The position numbers were made by a program, and so were the translations under genes. Of a stretch of DNA of 64,000 nt, positions 12,694-22,308 are shown piece after piece (the first letter of the stretch is position 1; the number at the start of each line of letters is the position of its first letter). A model generated the notes under the pieces. That model was given only the letters and a program-made list of their open reading frames with translations, was not told where the DNA came from and ran no database searches. The stretch is from Carex sylvatica. Lineage: Eukaryota; Streptophyta; Magnoliopsida; Poales; Cyperaceae. The stretch spans positions 1 to 64,000 of the forward strand of contig CAXKVR010000056.1 of NCBI GenBank assembly GCA_964058845.1. The letters run 5' to 3'.

Positions 12694-13092
12694 TTTTTAT
12701 CTAGGGGTGAAAACAAGCGGATACGAAGCGGATAGTGGTACATAAAACCATATCCATATCCTCTTTTCATTTTCCGGATATAGATACGAATCAGATATCA
12801 GACAAATACAGATATGGGTCTGGATCAAATCGAATTTTTGTTAAAATAATATAAACAAATATTAAAAATTACAAAAGTTTATAATATTTATCTAATTATA
12901 ATGGTGAATAACATAATTTTCATAATGTATATTAAAATATATAATATATATCTACTATTTAGATACGAATAATTGAAACGTAAAATCATATTAGTATCCT
13001 TATCCACACAGATATTCAGATATCGAATATTCACATTTTTTTTTAAATACAGATTGAATATTATCTATACCATTTTCACCCCTATTTTTATC
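12694..13092. mobile_element. hAT MITE with perfect 8-bp duplication
   Basis: TTTTTATC occurs at 12694-12701 and 13085-13092. The 383-bp element (12702-13084) starts TAGGGGTGAAAACAAGCGG and its complementary end reads TAGGGGTGAAAATGG. The interior has GGATA/CGAAT words like the element at 30506-30948. Short TAGGGGTG inverted ends with an 8-bp duplication are diagnostic of hAT. Confidence 0.85.
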
Positions 13093-13440
13093 CCGTCTTA
13101 TGATATAGAAGAATCACGTCATATTACTCAAGCCATGGATAACATATATAGCAACTATAAAAAAAATACAATGTGACACCTACTATATAAAAATATTATC
13201 TAACATTATCTATGACTATTGAACCTCTACGAAAATATTTTTATTTAATAAAAAATTTAAAAGAATTTTAAAATTTAGAATGGTTGAAATTTAAAATTCA
13301 AGTCTTAACTTTATTCTTTTCTGTCGACACAAACGAGAAACAAAAATTTAAATCGCATATTTTGGATAGTTCTAAATAGAAGTCCTCAAACATTTTTTTT
13401 AATATTTTTCCAAGTTAAAATAAGTATAAAACTGAATTTT
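13093..13440. other. AT-rich spacer left of the nested insertion
   Basis: No gene. The 16-mer at its right border is the target of the retroposed insert described next. Confidence 0.5.
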
Positions 13441-13844
13441 AAATTGCGGTCTTTGTCCTTTTGATATGAAGGATCTCACAGGTACCACCTTACAATTTTT
13501 ATGGAAGATGGACAGCCTACAGGGTACAACCCCAATGCACGGTACAGAGATTCCTACGGAGGATGGAACCAGTGAAAATGACTCACAGCTACAAGTTGTG
13601 TGATATCTTATTTTTTTAGGGGTCATTTTGTGATTTTCTAGTGTTGTTGCTTGTCAGTAGGTAGCTTGATATGTTAGGCTGCAGGATGGGTTTCTTTATT
13701 TGATTTGTTTTAGGTAGTGTTAACAGGGTATAGCTTATTTCTGAATGTTTGTAATTTCTGTTTTTATGGTATCATAGGTGGCATCTGAGATCTGACTGAA
13801 TGTTTTTGTATTGGTTTTTCTGTAATGGAGAATCGGTGGGATCC

Positions 13845-14028
13845 CGACATTTTTAAAAATACTCAAAAAAAAAAACAAATTATTAAAAATAACAGGGTTC
13901 CAGCCAAATTTTTAAAAATGCCCTGACCGCCTAAAAATGGGGCGGTCCGGAATTAAAATTCCTAACCGCCTAAAAATGGGGCGGTCCGGAATTTTAATTC
14001 CTGACCGCCTAAAAATGGGGCGGTCCGG
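13845..14028. repeat. Left MULE terminal inverted repeat
   Basis: Pairs with 22117-22260. It contains three copies (13925-13948, 13965-13988, 14003-14026) of a 24-bp imperfect palindrome, GACCGCC-TAAAAATGG-GGCGGTC, spaced 38-40 bp. The linkers read GGAATT and AATTCCT, themselves nearly palindromic. Confidence 0.85.
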
Positions 14029-14031
14029 GCC

Positions 14032-14161
14032 TATAAATAACCCTCCACAGAACTTTCTCTCTCCTCACAATTCATTTTCTAAAAATCTCACTCTCTCTCC
14101 TCCCCACCCGAATTTCTCCTCTTTTTTCTCCTCTCTTCTTCTCTCTTCTTCCAATTTGCAA
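14032..14161 (+). promoter_or_regulatory. Promoter and 5' UTR exon of the PMD gene
   Basis: TATAAATA at 14032-14039 sits just inside the left TIR. A CT-rich leader follows, ending CAA|GTAAGT, a consensus 5' splice site (GT at 14162-14163). The likely transcript therefore begins near 14065 and splices over the repeat array to an acceptor just before the start codon. Inferred from signals only. Confidence 0.5.
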
Positions 14162-16792
14162 GTAAGTCCCTATATATATTTGAAATTTCATTTGTAGTGT
14201 AAAAAAATTATAGATTAGTCAAATTAAGTTAGTTAGTGCTAATTAGTTATAATTGTGATTATTTAATTACGGTACCAATTTAGTGGTAATTAGCATTAAT
14301 GTAGGTACCAAAAATATTTAAAATTAGTGATAATTATGGTACCAAAGATAGTTTTAATTTTATTTATAATTATGATTATTTTATTACGGTACAAATTTAG
14401 TGGTAATTAGCGTCAATTAGGTACCAAAAATATTTGAAATTAGTGATAATTATGGTACCATAGTTAGTTTTAATTTTATTTTGAATTATTTATTCCGAAA
14501 TTTTGCCGTAATTAGCGTATTTTAGCATAATTTGACCGTAATTAGCATATTTTGAGAAATGTAGTATATTTTTTGTCGTAATTAACGTAATTTAGCCTAT
14601 TTTTACCGCAAATATATTGTTTTAGTGTATTTCCGCTTGTTTTAGCATATTTTAGGCGAATAACATTTTTTTTTTATTCTAACGCATTATTTTAACATAT
14701 TTTTACCGAAATTAGCATATTTAGTAAATTTTTGCCATAATTAGCGTATTTTAGCATATTTGACCGTAATTATTGTATTTTATCATATTTTAGTATATTT
14801 TATCCGAATAACCTTTTTTTTTTCATAGTAACGTAATTTAGCCTATTTTTACCGCAAATATATTGTTTTAGTGTATTTCCGCTTGTTTTAGCATATTTTA
14901 GGCGAATAACAATTTTTTTTTATTGTAACGCATTATTTTAACATATTTTTACCGAAATTAGCATATTTAGTAAATTTTTGCCATAATTAGCGTATTTTAG
15001 CATATTTGACCGTAATTATTGTATTTTATCATATTTTAGTATATTTTATCCGAATAACCTTTTTTTTTTTCATAGTAACGTAATTTAGCCTATTTTTACC
15101 GCAAATATATTGTTTTAGTGTATTTCCGCTTGTTTTAGCATATTTTAGGCGAATAACATTTTTTTTTTATTGTAACGCATTATTTTAACATATTTTTACC
15201 GAAATTAGCATATTTAGTAAATTTTTGCCATAATTAGCGTATTTTAGCATATTTGACCGTAATTATTGTATTTTATCATATTTTAGTATATTTTATCCGA
15301 ATAACCTTTTTTTTTTTCATAGTAACATAATTTAGCCTATTTTTACCGCAAATATATTGTTTTAGTGTATTTCCGCTTGTTTTAGCATATTTTAGGCGAA
15401 TAACATTTTTTTTTTATTCTAACGCATTATTTTAACATATTTTTACCGAAATTAGCATATTTAGTAAATTTTTGCCATAATTAGCGTATTTTAGCATATT
15501 TGACCGTAATTATTGTATTTTATCATATTTTAGTATATTTTATCCGAATAACCTTTTTTTTTTTCATAGTAACGTAATTTAGCCTCTTTTTACCGCAAAT
15601 ATATTGTTTTAGTGTATTTTCGCTTGTTTTAGCATATTTTAGGCGAATAACATTTTTTTTTATTCTAACGCATTATTTTAACATATTTTTACCGAAATTA
15701 GCATATTTAGTAAATTTTTGCCATAATTAGCGTATTTTAGCATATTTGACCGTAATTATTGTATTTTATCATATTTTAGTATATTTTATCCGAATAACCT
15801 TTTTTTTTTTCATAGTAACGTAATTTAGCCTCTTTTTACCGCAAATATATTATTTTAGTGTATTTTCGCTTGTTTTAGCATATTTTAGGCGAATAACATT
15901 TTTTTTTTATTCTAACGCATTATTTTAACATATTTTTACCGAAATTAGCATATTTAGTAAATTTTTGCCATAATTAGCGTATTTTAGCATATTTGACCGT
16001 AATTATTGTATTTTATCATATTTTAGTATATTTTGTCCGAATAACTTTTTTTTTTTCATATTAACGTAATTTAGCCTATTTTTACCGCAAATATATTGTT
16101 TTAGTGTATTTCCGCTTGTTTTACCATATTTTAGGCGAATAACATTTTTTTTTATTCTAACGCAAAATTTTAACTGTTTTTTACCGAAATTAGCATATTT
16201 AGTAAATTTTTGCCATAATTAGCGTATTTTAGCATATTTGACCGTAATTATTGTATTTTATCATATTTTAGTATATTTTGTCCGAATAACTTTTTTTTTT
16301 CATATTAACGTAATTTAGCCTATTTTTACCGCAAATATATTGTTTTAGTGTATTTCCGCTTGTTTTACCATATTTTAGGCGAATAACAATTTTTTTTTAT
16401 TGTAACGCATTATTTTAACTGTTTTTTACCGAAATTAGCATATTTAGTAAATTTTTGCCATAATTAGCGTATTTTAGCATATTTGACCGTAATTATTGTA
16501 TTTTATCATATTTTAGTATATTTTGTCCGAATAACCTTTTTTTTTTCATATTAACGTAATTTAGCCTATTTTTACCGCAAATATATTGTTTTAGTGTATT
16601 TCCGCTTGTTTTACCATATTTTAGGCGAATAACAATTTTTTTTTTTATTCTAACGCATTATTTTAACTTTTTTTTTTCTTACTAGGGTAGTTTTGTATTT
16701 TTTGATATGAATTAGCTTATTTTATTATATTTTAACAGGAATGAGCTTATTTTAGTCAAATGTAGCATGTCTAATTTTTTTTCCAAACGTAG
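14162..16792 (+). repeat. 246-bp tandem array in a putative 5' UTR intron
   Basis: After two roughly 117-bp copies (about 14210-14470) comes an array at about 14580-16690 of roughly 246-bp units, about eight copies. A marker word GCATATTTAGTAAATTTTTG recurs near 14710, 14955, 15205, 15450, 15695, 15945, 16190 and 16435. Units are built from smaller AATTAGCGTATTTTAGCATA-like words. The array ends at a good 3' splice site, CTAAT, a pyrimidine tract, then GTAG (AG at 16791-16792), one base before an ATG. It has no coding potential. Confidence 0.75.
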
Positions 16793-16793
16793 G

Positions 16794-17496
16794 ATGGCTA
16801 GGGGACGTCCTAGGAGACCACCACCACCCGACCCTATTGATGAGCCCATTCCCGTGGATAGCACGGAGCATTTCAGTCCATTATTATGGATACCTCACAG
16901 TGAGCATCGAGTCTCACTAGCATCCCGAGAGGTACGTGATTACTTTATTTTTTTCTTTTTTTACGTTAAATTTTTTTAGAGTTCTCATATTTTCAGATTT
17001 TTATGTTGTTTGTTTTTTTTTCAACGCAGAGTCAGGAGTCTCTAGAAAGCAAGTGTCGGGTTTATGGCATGCAGTACTACCCTCTGATGGACCCGTATCT
17101 ACACAATCTGGGGTTGTACCATTTGGTCGATATATTGGAGACGGAGAGCAAGGCCATTAATGCGTCCCTCATTCAGGGGCTAGTGGAGCGATGGCGCCCC
17201 GAGACACACACATTCCATTTGCCGTTCGGAGAGATGACAGTGACTCTCCAGGACGTGAGTGTCCTTTGGGGTTTGCCTATCCAGGGCGTGCCCATCGGTG
17301 GCATATCTGACCCCACTGACGAGAACATGATTAATGCCAGCCTCGCAGAGCTGTTGGGAGCAGAGCCAGATGTACGTGATAATGGTGGGAGATCGAGATT
17401 TCATCTGAAGAAGACGGCGCTGCGAGCTCTGTTTGCCAATCGAGGTTTGCATTGGCGATCCACGCAGCATGACATTGAGAGGTACTTTTATAAACC

Positions 17497-17539
<43 letters not shown>

Positions 17540-19767
17540 TTATTTTGTATTTTATTTCATTGCAAAAAATGGGTTGGTCCCTAATTTTGACATTTCAGAT
17601 ACACACGGGCTTTCGTGATGGACCTATTTGGTTCTGTCATGTTTCCTGATTCGAGCAGTGATGCCATTCCGATTATGTATCTGGAGCTGTTGAGAGACCT
17701 TGGGTCATCAAGAAAGTACAACTGGGGTGGAGCCGTCCTGGCACATCTTTACTCGAACCTGTGCCATGCTTGCAAGGTCAGTATGTTATTGTTGTCTTAT
17801 TTTTAAAAATTAACTTGTTCCGACGTCTAATATTCTTCAAATTGCAGCCTAAAAGTAAGAAGATGTACGGGCCGACACTTCTACTGCAGCATTGGTCGTG
17901 GTCGCGCATACCAGTGGCGGTACCCGTGCAGAATGAGTCACTACATTCGGGAGAGCCCGATGATGCATATCACCCGGCATTTGGCAAGAAATGGTACGGG
18001 AATCACAGCTACGTGGACACGCCTCACGGAAAGCCAGCAGGCATCAGGTTGGTCCGTGGTCAGTTGCAGAGTCTGGGTGACACGCAGGTGAGCTGGACTC
18101 CGTATGCTGAGTCATACTGTGAGGGGAGCCTGCCACAGATTATATCAGATGATGAGGAGATGTGGCTCTACAGGGGTCCGCTGATTTGCTTCTGGATAGT
18201 GGAGCATCACTATCCAGACCGGGTGCTCCGTCAGTTTGGACTTCCTCCACTCATCCCCGCAGATCCAGACATCCCGAGATCTATTATCACGAGGCTACAC
18301 GGGTACGTACAAGTTATGTTTTTCTTGAATTTTGTATTTAATATGAGTTGTTGTAAACACTAATTTGCATGTAACATATTAATTACAGGACGTACCACGG
18401 TAATCACGCCGATAGAGATTGGAGTACGGCTTTCCTGGAGCACTACGACAGAGCAGGGACCATGAGGGAGAACTTGTGGCATATGTCGGAGGATTATGAG
18501 ACGCAGCTGCAGGGGTCTCCCCTACTGAGATACCAGGCTTGGTACCTGCGGGTCGGCATGGCATCAGTGTATCTTGAGGGAGATTACGGCAATTATCTCC
18601 GCTCCAAGATCTTCGAAGATGATGGTTATACTCCCACTGGCAGAAAAGGGGCTCGTGATGTAAGTAATGCACCTAAAACAACTCATTTTGACCATCTTTT
18701 TAACCTTTTTTTTCTAATGTTTCTTATTTTAATTTTTTTAGTTGCTACTAGCGGTTAAAGGTGGAGCACATTCAATCGTTTGTCTTGGAAAGCGTGGCCT
18801 CAGGGCTTTTGGACACACAATGTTGAACTACTTTGCGACTTGTATTGAGGGCCACGGCCACGAGGCCAAGCTAGTCACGATGCTCAGAGACGCCGGAGAG
18901 GACATCGATTGGCGCAGAGTACATAGGGATGAGCCCGACGCGCCACCTGTTATGACTGCTGATATGCCACCAGAGCCCGCAGACCAGCCAGAGTGGGACT
19001 ACCACCGTTGGGTTCTGGGCATGTCTAGTTGGCACGCCTATTTTGACCAGTATGGACGTCCGTGTCTTCCCCAGGTTCGGTATTATTTATTTTATGTCAA
19101 GTTAGTTAACATTTTCTCATTCAGTAAAGTAAGTTAGTTAAAATTTATTGAATTATTTGTTTCCTTGCAGGGTCCTGCCTACATGCCGACACAGCCTGAG
19201 CACCAGACTAGATCCCCGGAGCTTCCTCAGGTTCGGTCTTCTTTATTTTATGTCAAGTTAGTTAAAATTTTCTCCTTCAGTAAAGTACGTTAGTTAAAAT
19301 TTAGTTAGTTAAAATTTATTGAATTATTTGTATCCTTGCAGGGTCTTGCCTACATTCCGACACAGCCTGAGCACCAGGCTCGATCTCCGGAGATTCAGTC
19401 TATGCATGAGTCTCAGGGCATGGAGTTCAGCCTTGCAGAGCTAGCTCCAGGTGATCAGTGGGATACAGCCGCTTCTCCTGCACCGCATCAGCCGTATCCA
19501 GCGAGGGCTCACGATTGGGAGGCCTCTGGTAGCGGGACTCATCCTGACTTATCCTTGTTTCATACCCCTCTGCCAGCTACACACGCCGCCGAGGATCCAT
19601 GGGGTACAGCACTCACGATGAGCAGAGAGCCTGAGCCCGAGATCGAGATCACACCAGCTCGTGTGGCGCAGGAAGGAGAAGTACAGTGGAATAACTGGCA
19701 TCGAGTTTTCACCAGAGAGAACAGAGGCAGACCAGCTGACCGATATTCCGATTCGCGGTATCGTTGA
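16794..19767 (+). CDS. Plant mobile domain (PMD) protein, transposon-borne
   Basis: Eight exons: 16794-16931, 17030-17481, 17599-17776, 17848-18302, 18389-18659, 18742-19074, 19171-19230 and 19342-19767. All introns are GT-AG and phases agree, giving 770 residues without a stop or frameshift. The start at 16794 (MARGRPRRPPPPDP) follows a good acceptor; an in-frame ATG at 16767 is the alternative. PMD hallmarks run from about residue 55 to 430: GLYHLVDI, FHLPFGEMTVTLQDVSVLWGLPI, LLLQHWSW and PLICFWIVEHHYPDRVLRQFGLPP. Relatives are the Arabidopsis MAIN/MAIL1 proteins and many transposon proteins, often labelled phosphatase 7 long-form homologs although no phosphatase domain is present. The C-terminal third is acidic, Pro/Ser-rich and probably disordered. 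A basic N-terminus could bind nucleic acid. MAIN and MAIL1 act in silencing and genome stability; a role in helping the element escape silencing is inference. Confidence 0.88.
17500..17532. repeat. (TA)n microsatellite in PMD intron 2
   Basis: Pure TA run between exon 2 (ends 17481) and exon 3 (starts 17599). It does not disturb either splice site. Confidence 0.8.
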
Positions 19768-19984
19768 TAGAGAGTTTTTTTATTGTTTTCTTTGTAGTGT
19801 TTTATGTTTTATTATGTATTATGTACGCTGATAGCTTATTATGATTTTTGTTCTGAGTTTAGCTATGTTTTATGGTAGTATTTATACAACAGAAAAAATA
19901 ATAAGAGAAACACTACATAATTAAGAACAAAAAACATACTAATAGAACCACTAAATCAAAAACAAAAGAACAACAAAAGAACAC

Positions 19985-21122
19985 TAAACAAAAAAAACGA
20001 GGGTGCAAAGTTGGGGTCGGAATGAAAACGTCATCAGTTCGGGCTATTTTTGAGCTCTTATATCTCACGATCCGTTCGGAGATTTCGTATGAAACTTTAC
20101 AGTCCTGTTTGGAAATGTCAACAATGTATGTCGCTCAATTTTCATAATTTTTGGAGATAGTTTACAAAAAAAACGAGGGTGCAAAGTTGGGGTCGGAATG
20201 AAAACGTCATCAGTTCGGGCTATTTTTGAGCTCTTATATCTCACGATCCGTTCGGAGATTTCGTATGAAACTTTACAGTCCTGTTTGGAAATGTCAACAA
20301 TGTATGTCGCTCAATTTTCATAATTTTTGGAGATAGTTTGCTCCGAGAACGAGTGTGCAAAGTTGGGGTCGGAATGAAAACGTCATCAGTTCGGGCTATT
20401 TTTGAGCTCTTATATCTCACGATCCGTTCGGAGATTTCGTATGAAACTTTACAGTCCTGTTTGGAAATGTCAACAATGTATGTCGCTCAATTTTCATAAT
20501 TTTTGGAGATAGTTTGCTCCGAGAACGAGTGTGCAAAGTTGGGGTCGGAATGAAAACGTCATCAGTTCGGGCTATTTTTGAGCTCTTATATCTCACGATC
20601 CGTTCGGAGATTTCGTATGAAACTTTACAGTCCTGTTTGGAAATGTCAACAATGTATGTCGCTCAATTTTCATAATTTTTGGAGATAGTTTACAAAAAAA
20701 ACGAGGGTGCAAAGTTGGGGTCGGAATGAAAACGTCATCAGTTCGGGCTATTTTTGAGCTCTTATATCTCACGATCCGTTCGGAGATTTCGTATGAAACT
20801 TTACAGTCCTGTTTGGAAATGTCAACAATGTATGTCGCTCAATTTTCATAATTTTTGGAGATAGTTTGCTCCGAGAACGAGTGTGCAAAGTTGGGATCGG
20901 AATGAAAACGTCATCAGTTCGGGCTATTTTTGAGCTCTTATATCTCACGATCCGTTCGGAGATTTCGTATGAAACTTTACAGTCCTGTTTGAAAATGTCA
21001 ACAATGTATATCGCTCAATTTTCATAATTTTTGGAGATAGTTTACAAAAAAAACGAGGGTGCAAAGTTGGGGTCGGAATGAAAACGTCATCAGTTCGGGC
21101 TATTTTTGAGCTCTTATACCTC
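19985..21122. repeat. 176-bp tandem array between two convergent genes
   Basis: Unit starts at 20001, 20177, 20353, 20529, 20705, 20881 and 21057 are exactly 176 bp apart. Copies are nearly identical except at the junctions, which are either type A (TACAAAAAAAACGAGGG) or type B (TGCTCCGAGAACGAGTG). The last copy is cut at about 21122, where mudrA-like coding sequence begins. The 3' end of that gene (stop at 21100-21102) lies inside the array. Units share CTCACGATCCGTTCGGAGAT and have no conserved long frame. Confidence 0.9.
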
Positions 21123-21630
21123 CCGACACATATATAGGTGGGATAAAAGGTGGAGATTGTAGTCCGGGTGGGATCAAATGTGGAGGTTGAGGTGAATTAC
21201 TATATATTTCTGGTTCTGGCGTTGGTTCGGGTACGAATATAGGAGTGTGTGGTTCTGCATTTTGTTGATAATTTTCTGCAATATAATTTTGGCCTGAACT
21301 TCCAGACCCTGATCCTCTGTGAATCCTGCACGCAAAAACTTCGAATCCACTATCACCGGACCTCACAGTCCTGTTGATCAGGCCTCTCAATGCCACGTCA
21401 TCTCCCAGTGCAATTCTGAGATACCTTCCTCCTTGGAGCACTCGGGCCATTATTTGTAATTCATAGCGGTTCCTATTGTAGCCGCTCAAATCGTAAATAA
21501 GCGTTTGCAACTCCTCAAATGAGAAATTTTCATCAACCCAACGCGTATTTACTGGAGGTTTGGAGTAACGTACACCATACTGGTCAGTTGTGAACTTTCC
21601 TCCAAAATGTACGAAAATTCCAACAGACAT
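21100..21630 (-). pseudogene. Truncated mudrA-like transposase (N-terminal part)
   Basis: Single open frame of 176 residues from the ATG at 21630. The start, MSVGIFVHFGGKF, followed by GVRYSKPP, WVDENFSFEELQTLIYDL and YLRIALGDDVALRGLI, resembles the N-terminal region that precedes the catalytic core in plant MULE transposases. A disordered Pro/Glu/Gln tail follows. The DDE core and zinc knuckle, which would need some 500 more residues, are absent; reading runs into the 176-bp array and stops. It faces the PMD gene, as mudrA faces mudrB in MuDR. It cannot be an active transposase but could still make a short protein. Family assignment is by motif likeness, not search. Confidence 0.6.
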
Positions 21631-22116
21631 GGCCAATAAACTACATTAATGAATGGTACATATTTTGTCAGTTTACCAGTTCCAATTGTATACAGCTGCC
21701 ATCAGTATTAAACAGTCCTAAATTAATGGTATGTGAACAGTTAATATGTACTTATCAATTTGGGTCAACAGTACATACATAAATGAATAGTATGCGAACA
21801 ACAAATACGTAAGTGAATAGTTTGTCAACATTAAATACGTAAGTGAACAGTAAATACGTACATGAACAGTACGTGAACAGTACATACGTAAGTGAACAGT
21901 ACGTGAACAGTAAATACGTACATTAACAGTACGTGAACAGTAAATAAAATATTTAAAAAATAAACAGTACGTACCTGTAGCAGCTCCTTCTCCTTCTCTC
22001 TTTCTCTCTCTTTCTCTTTCTCTCTCCCTCTCTTTCTCTCTCTTTCTCTTTCCCCTTCTCTCTTTCCTCTGGCTGAAGGCACATTCTCCTTATAAGGAAA
22101 AAAAAAAAAAAAAACC
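21631..22116 (-). promoter_or_regulatory. Upstream region of the mudrA-like gene
   Basis: On the minus strand a TTATAAGG core (about 22089-22096) lies just inside the right TIR, next to an A/T homopolymer. Then comes a long GA-rich leader (21980-22075). The stretch 21780-21960 is a short-period repeat of GTGAACAGTA and AATACGTA words. The leader probably contains an intron, with ATGTAG before the ATG as an acceptor, but this was not proven. Confidence 0.4.
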
Positions 22117-22260
22117 CGGACCGCCCCATTTTTAGGCGGTCAGGAATTAAAATTCCGGACCGCCCCATTTTTAGGCGGTCAGGGCATTTTTAAAAATTTG
22201 GCTGGAACCTTGTTATTTTTAATAATTTGTTTTTTTTTTTGGGTATTTTTAAAAATGTCG
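22117..22260. repeat. Right MULE terminal inverted repeat
   Basis: Inverse of 13845-14028 but with only two 24-bp palindromes (22118-22141 and 22157-22180). The outermost 80 bp match the left end with two visible differences. Confidence 0.85.
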
Positions 22261-22308
22261 GGTGGGATCCCACTTCTTTCAAACAAACAAAAAAATTGCG
22301 GTCTTTGT

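Larger units (their letters stand above)
13835..22270. mobile_element. Mutator-like element carrying a PMD gene
   Basis: An 8416-bp element (13845-22260) lies between perfect 10-bp duplications GGTGGGATCC (13835-13844 and 22261-22270). Its inverted ends start CGACATTTTTAAAAATAC, and by eye the outer 80 bp differ at only two positions, so insertion was recent. Inside are, left to right: a TIR with three palindromic repeats; a CT-rich leader; a 246-bp array; a spliced PMD gene (+); a 176-bp array; a mudrA-like N-terminal gene (-); and the right TIR with two palindromic repeats. Inward-pointing genes driven from each TIR mirror maize MuDR. Lack of the transposase core means it needs help in trans. 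Confidence 0.9.
13441..22308 (+). mobile_element. Retroposed 3' mRNA end (interrupted by a MULE)
   Basis: AAATTGCGGTCTTTGT is present at 13441-13456 and 22293-22308. Removing the MULE and one copy of its duplication leaves an insert of about 400 bp ending in CAAACAAACAAAAAAA, an A-rich tail. Its start holds an open frame in plus orientation, from about 13470 to a TGA at about 13574, ending with residues GYNPNARYRDSYGGWNQ. After that comes an untranslated stretch. Target duplication, A-tail and 5' truncation show LINE-mediated retroposition of an mRNA or of a LINE end. The Gly/Tyr-rich tail is not recognised. The MULE entered this insert afterwards. Confidence 0.7.

Noticed and set aside
13937..14197. 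Frame with repeated MGRSGI peptides
   Set aside because: Translation of the palindromic TIR repeats and the CT-rich leader; the real gene start is at about 16.8 kb.
17180..17470. 96-residue minus-strand open frame in the PMD exon 2
   Set aside because: Antisense shadow of a clear coding exon.
18379..18672. 97-residue minus-strand open frame
   Set aside because: Antisense shadow of PMD exon 5.
21953..22168. Frames over the GA-rich tract and right MULE TIR
   Set aside because: Low-complexity Arg/Glu/Lys translation and TIR palindrome; not a gene.
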